Source of the DNA: Candidatus Chlorohelix allophototropha
GTDB lineage: Bacteria; Chloroflexota; Chloroflexia; Chloroheliales; Chloroheliaceae
Direction: 5' to 3'
Assembly (NCBI RefSeq): GCF_030389965.1
Contig: NZ_CP128401.1
Coordinates: 248,001-312,000 of the forward strand
Length of the DNA stretch: 64,000 nt
Part shown: positions 30,980-40,552 of the stretch, in pieces
Layout of the letters: every line of letters begins with the position of its first letter
How positions within the stretch are numbered: the first letter of the stretch is position 1
Position numbers and translations under genes: made by a program
Notes under the pieces: generated by a model
Database searches by the model: none
What the model saw: only the letters and a program-made list of their open reading frames with translations
What the model was told of the DNA's origin: nothing

Positions 30980-32059
30980 TTAGAGGTTTTTTAGGGCGGC
31001 TAATCGCGCTAAAATATCTTCCAGAAGAAATTCGTCTGCCTCTGTTAGCTGGTTAAAATCTTGCCTGACTAATTTTTCAAGACCTTTCATAGCGTGTAGA
31101 AGACTAGAAAGAGCTTCCGGTACGTTTTTAGGCTCCTCTACATTAATGTAGAGTGCGTAACGACCCTCGCTTATTTCTTCAGCCGAGCCATATGAATCGG
31201 CATATTGATTGTGAGATAAATCACTATTCGGATACTGTATCCGATCTGTGATATTTTTCACATTAACTTGAGGGTCTTCTCCGTGCTTTTTCTGTTTCTT
31301 TTCTCCACTACTTCCTTTGGAGGACTTCAGATGCTTTTCCAACTTCTCCCGGGTGAGTTTTCCTGAAACCACTTGGTCAATCAGGCTGGTCCTTTCAGCA
31401 GGGTCGTCCACTTGGAGAAGTAGCCTCACATGGCCTAGGGTTTCTGGTTTTTTTTCCACCAACCCTCTTATATCAGGGGGTGCCTGATAGAGACCCAACC
31501 GAAGTTTTACCCATCCTTCGCCTTTTCCTACAGTTCGGGCTATCTCGGGTATAGAAAGGTTTTGCTGATCATATAGGTGTCCGATGATACTAGCTTCACC
31601 AGTAGGGGTGAGGTCTTCTCTGGAAAAGTTCTCGCTCGCCATTATCCTGGCCATTTGAGCATCCGATAAATCCACTATTCGTACCGGAAGGGTAGTAAGT
31701 CCTGCTCTCTTTGCGGCCTCTTTACGTCGGTGTCCAAAGGCCAGTTCGTATTCTTCCAAAAGACCACGCTTTCGTCTGGCAAGAAGAGCCCCGTAGAAAC
31801 CGTTCTGTTGGATAGAGTTCACCAGTTCTTCCATAGCCGCTTCATTTACACTGGGTCTGGCCAAATGCTGGAATGGGTTGTCCGATAAATGATTAACAGC
31901 AACTTCTCCGATTGGCATATTCTGAGTCTCTCGTTCCAGTTCTTCTCTGAGATCTTCTCCAAACGGGCGCTCTTGTCCTTCTCTGATTTTTTCTCCACGC
32001 AACACCACTTCCCGGTTGGTGAGCTTGTTCATAGCGTTTTTAAAGTCTTTAGATGGCAT
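30980..32059 (-). CDS. parB: ParB/Spo0J partition protein
   Basis: A 359-residue ParB with the nuclease-like N-domain (N-P-F-Q, then G-H-R-R-K-E-A-A-K-R-A-G, the CTP/arginine patch), the conserved M-A-S-E-N-F-S-R-E-D-L-T-P and E-A-S, and the HTH region G-K-G-E-G-W-V-K-L-R-L. The acidic C-terminus should dimerise. It lies 15 bp downstream of parA. ParB binds parS sites and loads onto DNA; no canonical parS is visible, but the palindrome at 34022-34046 is a candidate. Confidence 0.93.
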   Translation of the reverse strand: MPSKDFKNAMNKLTNREVVLRGEKIREGQERPFGEDLREELERETQNMPIGEVAVNHLSDNPFQHLARPSVNEAAMEELVNSIQQNGFYGALLARRKRGLLEEYELAFGHRRKEAAKRAGLTTLPVRIVDLSDAQMARIMASENFSREDLTPTGEASIIGHLYDQQNLSIPEIARTVGKGEGWVKLRLGLYQAPPDIRGLVEKKPETLGHVRLLLQVDDPAERTSLIDQVVSGKLTREKLEKHLKSSKGSSGEKKQKKHGEDPQVNVKNITDRIQYPNSDLSHNQYADSYGSAEEISEGRYALYINVEEPKNVPEALSSLLHAMKGLEKLVRQDFNQLTEADEFLLEDILARLAALKNL

Positions 32060-32074
32060 CTTTTATTCTCCCTC

Positions 32075-33106
32075 TTAGCTCCCTACTGGTTCAGGTAGCT
32101 GTATCCTCTGGCAAATTTCATTTACCATCGTTCGATAATCCTCAGCCACGGCGCTGTCGGTTGCGTACACAGGGAGGGGGGTTGCCATCGCCTCAGACTC
32201 GCGAGCTAGGGTGGATCGCCTAATCTCGGTCTTGAAAAGATGATTAGGATAGCTTTCCTGTGCCACCTCCCGTACATTTTGCATAATCCGTGTGCGATCT
32301 ACCATAGTGAGAAAAAGACCAAGGAATTGGTTGTTCGAGTTATAGTAGTTAGCGTTTTTCCTTGCCACCGCCAGTAAAGCTTTTACCGAACGGAGAGCCC
32401 AGGGACCATTTACCGGGATTAAAAACCAGTCGGAGGCAGCGAGGACGTTTACTGAGAACTTTCCTAAGTTAGGTGGGCTATCTAGAATTATGAGATCGTA
32501 ATACTGACGACTAGGGCGGAGCGCCATGCTGAGCCTGAGATCGCTACCACTCTTTCCGGGTAACATCATTTCTACTTCTGCAAGATCTACTGAGGCAGGT
32601 ACGAGATCTACTCCTGGATAACCAGTGGAAACTGCAACCTCGTGCGCCACGGCTTTTTCTAAGTAGAGGTCGGAGACGGTTCCATAACTAGGACCTACTT
32701 CAATATCTAGAAGGTCAATGCCTAGCTGGAGGCTCACATTGCCTTGGGGATCGTTATCTATAACAAGTACCCGGTAGCCCCTCTCTGCGAAAATAGCAGC
32801 AATGGCAGCTGCGGAGCTGCTTTTTCCAACTCCACCTTTCTGGTTACAAAGTCCTATGGTTATTCCATGGTGTGCCCCGTTCTTCATAAATTTCCCCTCC
32901 ACTTCTTCCCCAATTATTTCTTCCAATTCCCGACCAGAGCGCGATTTATATTCGGCGAGGTAGGTCTTAAAACTATCGCTCTGATCATCTACCATACGTA
33001 TTCCACCCACTTTTTCGGCACGGAGGATTCCTCGGTGAATAGCGGCTCTGAGAGTCGAGGTGGGAATTCGATGTTCAAGTTCAATTTCATGCAATGTCTT
33101 ACGCAT
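32075..33106 (-). CDS. parA: ParA partition ATPase with N-terminal DNA-binding domain
   Basis: The ATG at 33106 has AAAGG 10 bp upstream; the longer frame to 33160 overlaps the antirepressor gene. The 343-residue protein starts with a short helix-turn-helix-type segment (I-P-T-S-T-L-R-A-A-I-H-R-G-I-L), as in type Ia ParA proteins that also repress their own operon. The deviant Walker A K-G-G-V-G-K-S-S is near residue 91, with D-N-D-P-Q-G-N and L-I-I-L-D-S-P-P later. It moves plasmid or chromosome copies apart together with ParB. Confidence 0.92.
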   Translation of the reverse strand: MRKTLHEIELEHRIPTSTLRAAIHRGILRAEKVGGIRMVDDQSDSFKTYLAEYKSRSGRELEEIIGEEVEGKFMKNGAHHGITIGLCNQKGGVGKSSSAAAIAAIFAERGYRVLVIDNDPQGNVSLQLGIDLLDIEVGPSYGTVSDLYLEKAVAHEVAVSTGYPGVDLVPASVDLAEVEMMLPGKSGSDLRLSMALRPSRQYYDLIILDSPPNLGKFSVNVLAASDWFLIPVNGPWALRSVKALLAVARKNANYYNSNNQFLGLFLTMVDRTRIMQNVREVAQESYPNHLFKTEIRRSTLARESEAMATPLPVYATDSAVAEDYRTMVNEICQRIQLPEPVGS

Positions 33107-33119
33107 TCTGGTTGTACCT

Positions 33120-34004
33120 TTAATCTTTTGTAGATGGTATGAGTGATTTGTACCAATCATTTAACCACTCTATGGCATCCTTAAATTTTGAGGAAGGAAG
33201 CTGCTTATAGCTGGCAATGCCATAGCGTTGGTAGAGAGCCAGAAAGACACGTTGGTAGGGATTGCCTTCTTTTTGATCCCGACGTGCTAATTCCCCTGCC
33301 ACCTCTTTTACTGCAAGACTAATTTCGGTGGCTTGTTCTTCAGTGAGGGCACCAACTGAGGTGCGTTCTTCCAAGTGTTTAATCCTAGTAAGGGCTTTGC
33401 CTACCACCCCTGCTGCGTTATCCACTCGCTCCTTCAATTTCTCCACTTCTTCTCTAGTAAGAAGTTGGTCTCGGGAAAGCATCTCCTGCCTATCTGATAG
33501 GTAGCTCTGCTGTTGTTCAAGTGCAAGCTGTTCATCTGCTAGTTGCACTAGAGCCAGCCCGATTTCGCGGAGGCTTACTAGGTTTTGAAAAGAAGCAGAA
33601 AGGCTGGGTTCCGGGGCTAGTTCCCTTAAAAAGGCCTCATATACCTTTTGTACCACCCACTTTTTATATGCTTTCAGTTTATCTTGCAGCTCCGGTTTTA
33701 CTTTACCTATCGTTATCCCAGCTAGCCAGTAGGGAACTACTTCTAGCCGTAAGAACTGTATATCGCGTAAACCTTGGGTTGTTTCCACTGGGAACTCTTG
33801 TAGTTCTTCTGCAAGGGACTCTTCACGTTTTATACGACGTATCTGAGCAGCACGATCCAGGCCTAAATATTCGCATAACACATTAACAGGTAAGAAAATA
33901 GCCCCATCTTCCAAACGATAAGCGGGCAGATTGTCTTCCAGTATCTGCACTTCTTTTCTATCACGAATTTTGAGAGGAGTTTGTTGAATGTCATTCTGAC
34001 TCAT
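33120..34004 (-). CDS. Phage antirepressor N-terminal-domain protein
   Basis: The 294-residue protein opens with an antirepressor/BRO-like N-domain: I-F-L-P-V-N-V-L-C-E-Y-L-G-L-D, R-I-K-R-E, then W-L-A-G-I. The middle (about 150-230) is helical and probably coiled coil. Such proteins bind DNA or repressors in phages and plasmids. AGAGGAAA precedes the ATG. It heads the operon with parA and parB under a perfect consensus promoter, and may regulate partition or copy number. Confidence 0.78.
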   Translation of the reverse strand: MSQNDIQQTPLKIRDRKEVQILEDNLPAYRLEDGAIFLPVNVLCEYLGLDRAAQIRRIKREESLAEELQEFPVETTQGLRDIQFLRLEVVPYWLAGITIGKVKPELQDKLKAYKKWVVQKVYEAFLRELAPEPSLSASFQNLVSLREIGLALVQLADEQLALEQQQSYLSDRQEMLSRDQLLTREEVEKLKERVDNAAGVVGKALTRIKHLEERTSVGALTEEQATEISLAVKEVAGELARRDQKEGNPYQRVFLALYQRYGIASYKQLPSSKFKDAIEWLNDWYKSLIPSTKD

Positions 34005-34021
34005 GTCTTTTTCCTCTGTTT

Positions 34022-34046
34022 AATGGGTGCCATTATGGCACCCATT
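34022..34046. repeat. 25-bp perfect palindrome upstream of the par operon
   Basis: AATGGGTGCCAT and its exact complement ATGGCACCCATT flank a single central T. It lies 18-42 bp upstream of the antirepressor ATG, downstream of the expected transcription start. It is a candidate operator, or the partition centromere, for one of the three encoded DNA-binding proteins. Confidence 0.75.
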
Positions 34047-34089
34047 CGCTGGTAATTATTTTTTAAGGTTTGATGGTTTGAAACGAAAT

Positions 34090-34128
34090 CGTTGCAAATA
34101 TTATAGCAACGGAAACGTTGCATGTCAA
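34090..34128 (-). promoter_or_regulatory. Perfect consensus promoter with CGTTGC operator hexamers
   Basis: On the minus strand TTGACA (34128-34123) is separated by 17 bp from TATAAT (34105-34100), an exact sigma-70 consensus. Three copies of CGTTGC/GCAACG lie at 34090-34095, 34106-34111 and 34116-34121, two inside the spacer and one just past the -10. Such a strong promoter is normally silenced by a bound repressor, so these hexamers are probable operators. Confidence 0.85.
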
Positions 34129-34422
34129 GAGAGTCTCAAATAAATTTTTGCACTCTGCTGAGATATGGTGGATTAGGTAACTCATAATCAGTTGACTTGG
34201 TGGTCATGTTTCAATTCTAAATCTTGGGGTAAATTTAAAGTGATTGAACAGTTCGCTCTTTGTTTTTCTCTGCCACAAACCGCATAGCAATTCCTACAAT
34301 TTCGAGAAATGAAACCTGCGTTGGAATAGCGGGGAGAAAACTTCCTACTACGCTGATTGTCGTTATTTGGAAATATGCCAAATACAATTTATCCAGACAA
34401 ACTGGGTCATTCCAAATGATTC

Positions 34423-35926
34423 GTAACAGTTCAGACCAAAAGCTTGGGAAGGGGAGGATGCCCACAAAAAGTGTCAAGGAGCGCAACCAACAAGTTTTCA
34501 CCTTGCTTTTTCATGGTGGAAAGGTAGCCTCTTATCCGACAAAAGAAGCTGGCACCTTCCTGGCTGCGAAAACAACCTGAAACTTTTTGTTGCACTTTAA
34601 CCATCCGAATATCACGCTCGGCTAAATTGTTATCAAAAGGCACGTCAAAACGGTAGGCAAACAGCAGCACTTGATGACGCTGTTTATCCAGCCGATCCAG
34701 TAAGTTCTTAGGCTTGCTCTGCCGGGGCTTGCCCCGTTTTCCACAAGGCCAACCACCCTCCGGAGGAGGATTAGCTGCCAGACCCTGTGTGATCAATTGC
34801 TGGTAGCGCTCTTCGAAATGCGCTAACCGTGCACTGCTTAAACTGGTTTCAGACCTGGCCTTGGCGACTTCCACTTCTTCTTTCAAGTCCACAAGAAGGG
34901 TGGTGAACTCAGCCGCCCACGCCTGCTTGAGTTGTTCGTGGACAAAAGCAAGTTCCCTGAGATGATGGGCGTTACACAGACCGTGGGTACAGGCATAGCG
35001 CAGATAGTTAGACCAACCGTCGTGGATCGCTACTCCCTGGAAAGTCGGTAAAATCCCAATCTCGTCCGTGGCTTTACTACCACGCCGTAAATGGTGAGCA
35101 TAGTGGGTTAAGTAAAGGGTGCTGGCTACGTGCAACCAGTGGCGCTTGCCTTCTACATACAACCCGGTTTCATCGCAATGTAACACTTTGGCCTGGGTAA
35201 GCGCTGTCTTGATGGTTTTTTCTGGCTCAGCCAATTGCTCGTAGCACTCCGCTATCATATTGACCAAACTGCCGGGTGAAAGACTTTCGCTGTAGATTTC
35301 ATTAAGTAGCTCGCACACCCGGGCATAAGGCAGCAGTTGATAAGTGATCAGGTAAACTGCCAGAGCCCGAAACCCAGGTCCGTATTGCACCCAATTCTTG
35401 ACGGACTGCGGGAATTTGGCTTTGGTAACAGTCTGACAAGTAGGACACTTTTTGCTGTAAGTGCGGTGTTCGGTGACGTGCAGTTTGAGTTGAGTAGGCA
35501 GCTCAAAAACCTGACGAGGCTCGAAGTGAGGTAGCGCTGCTTCTTTGGTTAAGTCAGTCTGGCACTTTTCACAGGTGGTGGGCAGATGCGCAATCACTGC
35601 ATCTGGGTTTTCGCTTTGTTTAAGAGCCTGACCCTCGTGACCAGGTTGACCACCCGGTTTCTTACCGGTGGATTTACGCAAGCTGCGTTTTTTGGGCGAG
35701 CGCTTAAACCCGTCGGAAGAGGGTGGTTTTGATGAATTATGGCTATCTTGAGAGAGCCGGGCTTCAAGGGTTTGAATTCGCTCTATCAGTTGGGTAACCA
35801 AGGCATCCCGTGAAGTCAGTTGTTCTCGCAATTGGGCATTTTCTATTCTAAGTTGTTCTAGTTCTTGCGCAGGTGTCATTATTTTAGTCTACCAGCCTCG
35901 TCAACTGACCCTGGCTGATTTGTTAC
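34423..35926 (-). mobile_element. Complete IS66-type insertion sequence (ISBst12-like layout)
   Basis: The 1504-bp element begins GTAACAGTTCAGACC and its other end, read inward, is GTAACAAATCAGCCA, so the imperfect inverted repeats start with the GTAA typical of IS66. It is flanked by an exact 8-bp duplication AATGATTC (34415-34422 and 35927-35934), the size expected for IS66. It has a single transposase gene and no tnpA/tnpB. The intact ends and open frame suggest recent insertion. Confidence 0.93.
34431..35879 (-). CDS. IS66-family transposase (TnpC type)
   Basis: The 482-residue protein has an N-terminal leucine-zipper-like segment, a basic linker (K-P-P-S-S-D-G-F-K-R), a zinc-finger (C-E-K-C-Q near residue 100 and C-P-T-C-Q near 145), and a DDE catalytic core with H-C-D-E-T-G, C-N-A-H-H-L-R-E-L and the late D-N-N-L-A-E-R-D-I-R segment. 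The C-terminal G-C-F-R-S-Q-E-G-A extension fits the IS66 family. It spans nearly the whole element. Confidence 0.94.
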   Translation of the reverse strand: MTPAQELEQLRIENAQLREQLTSRDALVTQLIERIQTLEARLSQDSHNSSKPPSSDGFKRSPKKRSLRKSTGKKPGGQPGHEGQALKQSENPDAVIAHLPTTCEKCQTDLTKEAALPHFEPRQVFELPTQLKLHVTEHRTYSKKCPTCQTVTKAKFPQSVKNWVQYGPGFRALAVYLITYQLLPYARVCELLNEIYSESLSPGSLVNMIAECYEQLAEPEKTIKTALTQAKVLHCDETGLYVEGKRHWLHVASTLYLTHYAHHLRRGSKATDEIGILPTFQGVAIHDGWSNYLRYACTHGLCNAHHLRELAFVHEQLKQAWAAEFTTLLVDLKEEVEVAKARSETSLSSARLAHFEERYQQLITQGLAANPPPEGGWPCGKRGKPRQSKPKNLLDRLDKQRHQVLLFAYRFDVPFDNNLAERDIRMVKVQQKVSGCFRSQEGASFFCRIRGYLSTMKKQGENLLVALLDTFCGHPPLPKLLV

Positions 35927-35973
35927 AATGATTCAATGTTTAGGAATTGAGGATAGCCCGATTTGCAAGAAGG

Positions 35974-36000
35974 AAAAAAGCCCGGTTTATACCGGGCTTT
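35974..36000 (-). terminator. Intrinsic terminator of the S9 peptidase gene
   Basis: AAAGCCCGGT pairs with ACCGGGCTTT around a TTAT loop (35977-36000). On the minus strand the stem is followed by six T. It lies about 20 bp after the peptidase stop codon. Confidence 0.88.
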
Positions 36001-36016
36001 ACTGCTTGACTCAGTT

Positions 36017-38242
36017 TCAGGAAATACCGAGATACTGCTGGAACCATGCTACCTGAGCCTGTCCCGCCATAAGCTCGCTATGAGGGCTGCTGAGACCATG
36101 TCCTTCCTGATCAAAAAGCAACATGTTGGTAGCTGTACCGTTAGCTGCTACCTGATCGTGGAAGTTAACCGCAAGTTGGTAGGGCAGGAAATTTTTAGTA
36201 GCATCAAAAATTAGTAAGGGGGTTTTGATACGGTAGGCGTTATAGAAGGGCGAATCTTTTATATATTCATTCGGGTCAGAGGTAGGGGTACTACCCATTA
36301 TGTAGGAAACAAGTGGAGTAAAGCCAAACTCCCACTCGTTATTAAAATCTAGAAGGGTACACTGAGTGTTGGCGGCAGCATATAGGTCGGGATATCGACT
36401 GATACTCTGGCTGGTGAAATAGCCCCCGTAAGAGCAACCGGTAATTCCGGTTTTGGTCTGAGAAGTATAACCACGTGAAAGCGCCTGACGCATTACTTCA
36501 GCCCCCTCGTCAATATCAAGTTGACCAAAGTTGTGGTTATCATACAGAGCATTTTGAAAAGCTGCCCCAAAGCCATCGCGACCAGAGAAAGGTACAAATA
36601 ATAGCGCCATTCCAAATTGCGGCAACAGGTTAAAGGGATATTCCACAGAAGTACCGAAAATATTGACGTAGGCATCACCGAATGGTCCGCCATCCTGCCA
36701 TAGCACCAGCGGCACATTTTTAGGTGGGAACTCGGCATTGGCAGCCTGAATAATATAACCATTCCGCTTCTGGCCGTTAGCAAGAGTGAAATCAACGGGG
36801 TCTACGCGCACTTTACTCAAATCAACCAGCTTATTATTGTTAAAGGTAAGCTGAGTAAGACCACTACCGTCCCAGTTGATTCGGAAAACCTCTGGCACTT
36901 GTAGGAAGGAAGAGAAGGTGAAAACTATCTGGCGGGTGCGCTCATTGGCGACAAAATTAGTAACCGCGCCATCGGGAATCGGTAACTTACGGAACTCGCC
37001 AGTGGCTTTATTATGGTAGAAAAGGGCGTGGTTAGTACCACGTTTTGCCAGCGTAATAACTTCATCAGGGGCTACAAAATTTGGGTAAGAGAATAAGGAA
37101 GTGTTGGTTTCCTCACTTTCAAAGCTAGAAAGGAGTTTCCCGTCCGCCGTATAGTAGCGATGGTAAGAACTCTGGCTAAAAAAGTAGGAAGGATACTGGC
37201 GACCAGCCAGATGGCTAGGAACCGCCATTTTTACCAATAATGTCTGCCCATCGGTAGACCAAGAAAGATTGCCAGCAAAACCATCTCCATTTCCATCAAC
37301 CGCCTTGAGGGCATTAGGTCTGATTGAGTTAGCGTTAAAATCAACCAAGTCAATAGTATCATTCTGGAAAAATGGATTCTTGTCAGGTGGTAACTGCCCC
37401 AAAGTATCTTGAGTAGCTTTATCCGACAGATAATTCCCAGTACGTCCCAATTCGGGAATAGTTTTGCGGGATATTGCCAACTTCGTTCCAGTAGGTGTCC
37501 AACTTATCCCGGTCAGACCACTTCCTTCCGGCAACGCATAGAGTGGGGTGATCTGACCATTTGCCAGATCCAGACTCAGAAGCATCAGTGATGGGGCAGC
37601 AAACTGAAGGGTGGTAATGTCCTTGGACTCGCCCCATTTAGTCGGCGTTGCTGCTTGGAAAGTTTTGTGAACTACTTGATCGAAAGGTGACACCAGCGGG
37701 TTTGAGAGAGGCTCGTAAGCAACTTCATCAGCTAGGCTGGAAGAGGTAGAGCCTTTGGTCTGAGCTACCAGCAGGAGTCGCGAACCGTTTGGTGCCATAG
37801 ATAGCGGGTAACCGGGTAAGCCCACTTTCTGGATTGCACCCTTGCCACTAGTGCGGTTAATGGTAACTAGTACCGGTGCATCTCCTATAGAAGAAATGAA
37901 ACCCAACGTATCAGGATTTAGCCAAACAGGTGTGGTCAAAGGATTGGGGGGGAATTCACCACCCACCGAAACCGGGATAGTTGAGCCGTCCTGAGTATTT
38001 AAGAAAACCAATTGGGGACCCATTGGATTGGTGAAAAGTAGCATCATGCTTTTCCCGTCTGGGCTGAGATTGCTCTGAATATAAGGAGTGGTAACGTTCT
38101 GCAAAGCTTCAATCTTATCCTTGTTGGAAGAAATAACAACCGATTGATCTTGCGAAATCGGTATCATAGCAGCCATTACCAATGACTGGCTGCACAATAA
38201 AAAAAACAGAGCAATGAGACTAAACCAACGAATTCGACGCAT
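36017..38242 (-). CDS. Secreted S9-family (prolyl oligopeptidase-type) peptidase
   Basis: The 741-residue protein has a signal peptide (M-R-R-I-R-W-F-S-L-I-A then V-M-A-A), an N-terminal beta-propeller-like half (about 40-470) and a C-terminal alpha/beta-hydrolase domain. The nucleophile elbow is G-C-S-Y-G-G with Ser in the centre, and the late F-D-A-T-K-N Asp and E-G-H-G-L His complete the triad. It probably cleaves short peptides outside the cell. AAAGGGAG precedes the ATG. Confidence 0.88.
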   Translation of the reverse strand: MRRIRWFSLIALFFLLCSQSLVMAAMIPISQDQSVVISSNKDKIEALQNVTTPYIQSNLSPDGKSMMLLFTNPMGPQLVFLNTQDGSTIPVSVGGEFPPNPLTTPVWLNPDTLGFISSIGDAPVLVTINRTSGKGAIQKVGLPGYPLSMAPNGSRLLLVAQTKGSTSSSLADEVAYEPLSNPLVSPFDQVVHKTFQAATPTKWGESKDITTLQFAAPSLMLLSLDLANGQITPLYALPEGSGLTGISWTPTGTKLAISRKTIPELGRTGNYLSDKATQDTLGQLPPDKNPFFQNDTIDLVDFNANSIRPNALKAVDGNGDGFAGNLSWSTDGQTLLVKMAVPSHLAGRQYPSYFFSQSSYHRYYTADGKLLSSFESEETNTSLFSYPNFVAPDEVITLAKRGTNHALFYHNKATGEFRKLPIPDGAVTNFVANERTRQIVFTFSSFLQVPEVFRINWDGSGLTQLTFNNNKLVDLSKVRVDPVDFTLANGQKRNGYIIQAANAEFPPKNVPLVLWQDGGPFGDAYVNIFGTSVEYPFNLLPQFGMALLFVPFSGRDGFGAAFQNALYDNHNFGQLDIDEGAEVMRQALSRGYTSQTKTGITGCSYGGYFTSQSISRYPDLYAAANTQCTLLDFNNEWEFGFTPLVSYIMGSTPTSDPNEYIKDSPFYNAYRIKTPLLIFDATKNFLPYQLAVNFHDQVAANGTATNMLLFDQEGHGLSSPHSELMAGQAQVAWFQQYLGIS

Positions 38243-39100
38243 TTAGTTTCTCCCTTTCTTTACCTTGCTAAAAGTTGGAAGTGTTAATGGGCTAGGACTC
38301 AACGCGATCAGTTGAAATTTAGACAAACGAGACAACAAGAAGTGATCCGCTATAAGCAAATTTAGAGCAACCTAGCTCGCTAGCAGTGGAGGCTAATTTG
38401 GTGATTGCTGCCCATGCACGCTTTTTGAGTGGTTGCCCTAATTATTCAATTATTCGAGCGCTACCCCGGCGGATTTGTTGAGGGTGAAACGAGCGAGGTT
38501 GTTAGCACAAAGAATTTGAGCGAGTTGTCGCAAAGTGGCGTGCTCTTCTGGTTATCTACACTGATCTTTAGCCTGACGGCGCACAAACGGCGGTGAAAAT
38601 AGGCTGAGAAACGCGGACTCAACTCAACTTATTTTCCAAAGAACATCAAGCATGTGAAGGATAAAGATTAATTTCAACTATTATCTCTAATATCTGAGAG
38701 CATATACGACTTTATTATTAATTTTATAATTATTTCTGAGTATTTCAATACGTTTAATATGTATAAATATTTATTTCCTTATACATTTCAGCTGTATAGC
38801 GGGTAAAACAAATAATAGTTGAGTTATATTTTTGATGTTTCCTCATAATATTTGGATAAACTTGCATAGAAATATAGACAAAAACGCCATGAATATTGTA
38901 TTATAGCTTCATCATCTTTCGCTTCAGCAATTTAATTACATTCTGTAACTAAACTACTACCCAGAAATAAAACCCCTCGGAATGGGGTAAAAACCAATAG
39001 AATATATCCCATCGGTTTACCTACAGAAGCGCTGTATATCAAATTACAGCCTACTTTATATAATATAAAGGTAAATTTCCCCTAGCTAGGTATAAGAAGT
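38243..39100. other. 860-bp AT-rich intergenic region
   Basis: No complete gene is visible. A short minus-strand frame (about 38450-38545) reads E-E-H-A-T-L-R-Q-L-A-Q-I-L-C-A-N-N-L-A and looks like the end of a decayed gene. Further right, the sequence is very AT-rich, as expected of a promoter or regulatory zone. The perfect palindrome CCTAGCTAGG (39081-39090) lies 10 bp before the ATG of the ATPase gene. Confidence 0.4.
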
Positions 39101-40552
39101 ATGGCTCAAATCAAAAATAAAGAACTAGTAGCCAGACAAATTAAAGATGGACTGCGGGCAATCGCCTCTCACACTACCAAAACAGTGGAACGGGTAGACC
39201 AAGATATTGCGCCCCAACTTGCCATTGAAGCCCGCACCCTTAAAAGCTGGAAAACCCCCAGCGCTATCCCGGATAACATTGATGAAGACAAACTTCTAGG
39301 ACTGATATGGTTGATACTGGAACACGGTGGGCTGAGTTTAGCTTGGCTTACTACTTTACTCTCGGCTACTTCTTTACCGGTAGTTGACCCTCCCACGCCT
39401 AGTTGGGTACGCTCTTATCTTAAAATAGCTAGAGTGGCAAGTGGCGCAGGAAGTACTCCTTTGTCAGAAAGTGCTATCGAAAGAACCATTGAACACCTTT
39501 TCTATAACGGTATTACTGGCATTCCTTCTTCTCCCGCCTCCACCCACCTCCTAGAATTTCCAGATGGGATAATGTCGCCGGAATCCCCTTTCTACATCGA
39601 ACGTGCCTCTGATACTGTGGCTTTAAATACGCTTAAGTCGCAGGGCGCTGCCCTAGTAATTAAAGCCCCTCGGCAGATGGGTAAAAGCTCTTTACTTTTG
39701 CGGATTTCTAGATTGGCGGAAAAACTGGAGAAGCGGGTGGTTCTTATGGATTGCCAACGCTTTGACAAAGCCGCCCTAACTAATCCTGATCTGTTTTATC
39801 GACTTTTTTGTGGTTGGCTGGGTAATCTTCTGAAGCTGGATAATCGAGTAGAAGAATTCTGGTCTGAATTTCCGGGAAATATCCAACATTGCAGTAACTA
39901 TTTAGAGGAGTATCTGCTCCCCGAACTAAATTCCCCGCTTGTGCTGGCTATGGATGAGGTGGATCATCTATTCGATACACCCTTTCGTTCCGATTTTTTT
40001 GGAATGCTCAGGAGTTGGCATAATGCTCGACAGTTGAGCCATATCTGGAAGAATCTGGATTTGGTATTGGTAACCTCCACCCAGCCTTACCAGTTTGTGC
40101 AGGATTTGAATCAATCTCCCTTTAACGTGGGGATAATATTGGAATTGGAAGATTTTACGCCGGGACAGGTAGCCGAACTCAACCGACGACACGGTTACCC
40201 CTTTCTAGCAGAAGAAGAAGCGAAACTAATAGAGCTAACCGGAGGGCAACCCTATCTGACGCGGCAGGCTTTATATATGGTAGCCAACGGGAGTTATACC
40301 CCTGACCGACTGTTTGAGAAAGCAAATGATGAGTATGGTCCTTTTGGAGAACATCTCCGCTACTACTTTCAACGCTTGCATCATAACCCTCAATTGGTAG
40401 AGGGCTTACGCACTACTATTCTTGCCAACACCTGCTCTGACGAAACCACTTTCTGGAGATTACAAGGAGCGGGACTGGTGAGGCGGCATGGAAAAAAAGT
40501 AATACCCCGCTGCAAACTATATAACGACTACTTTAGAGAGAGGCTATTATGA
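39101..40552 (+). CDS. STAND-type AAA-like ATPase without C-terminal repeats
   Basis: The 483-residue protein has an N-terminal helical domain (about 1-110) with R-V-D-Q-D-I-A-P-Q-L-A and L-G-L-I-W-L-I-L-E-H-G-G, a segment seen in several Chloroflexota STAND proteins and possibly an HTH or adaptor fold. An AAA-like (AAA_35 type) domain follows: Walker A A-P-R-Q-M-G-K-S-S near 188, Walker B L-V-L-A-M-D-E-V-D near 285, and G-G-Q-P-Y-L-T-R near 385. It overlaps the next gene by 4 bp. It probably forms a heteromeric ATPase with that partner. Confidence 0.82.
   Translation: MAQIKNKELVARQIKDGLRAIASHTTKTVERVDQDIAPQLAIEARTLKSWKTPSAIPDNIDEDKLLGLIWLILEHGGLSLAWLTTLLSATSLPVVDPPTPSWVRSYLKIARVASGAGSTPLSESAIERTIEHLFYNGITGIPSSPASTHLLEFPDGIMSPESPFYIERASDTVALNTLKSQGAALVIKAPRQMGKSSLLLRISRLAEKLEKRVVLMDCQRFDKAALTNPDLFYRLFCGWLGNLLKLDNRVEEFWSEFPGNIQHCSNYLEEYLLPELNSPLVLAMDEVDHLFDTPFRSDFFGMLRSWHNARQLSHIWKNLDLVLVTSTQPYQFVQDLNQSPFNVGIILELEDFTPGQVAELNRRHGYPFLAEEEAKLIELTGGQPYLTRQALYMVANGSYTPDRLFEKANDEYGPFGEHLRYYFQRLHHNPQLVEGLRTTILANTCSDETTFWRLQGAGLVRRHGKKVIPRCKLYNDYFRERLL

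Noticed and set aside
34188-35908. TCAGTTGAC inverted pair first considered as the ends of the IS66-type element
   Set aside because: No target duplication flanks these positions. The GTAACA ends at 34423 and 35926 have an exact 8-bp duplication and agree with the vestigial copy.
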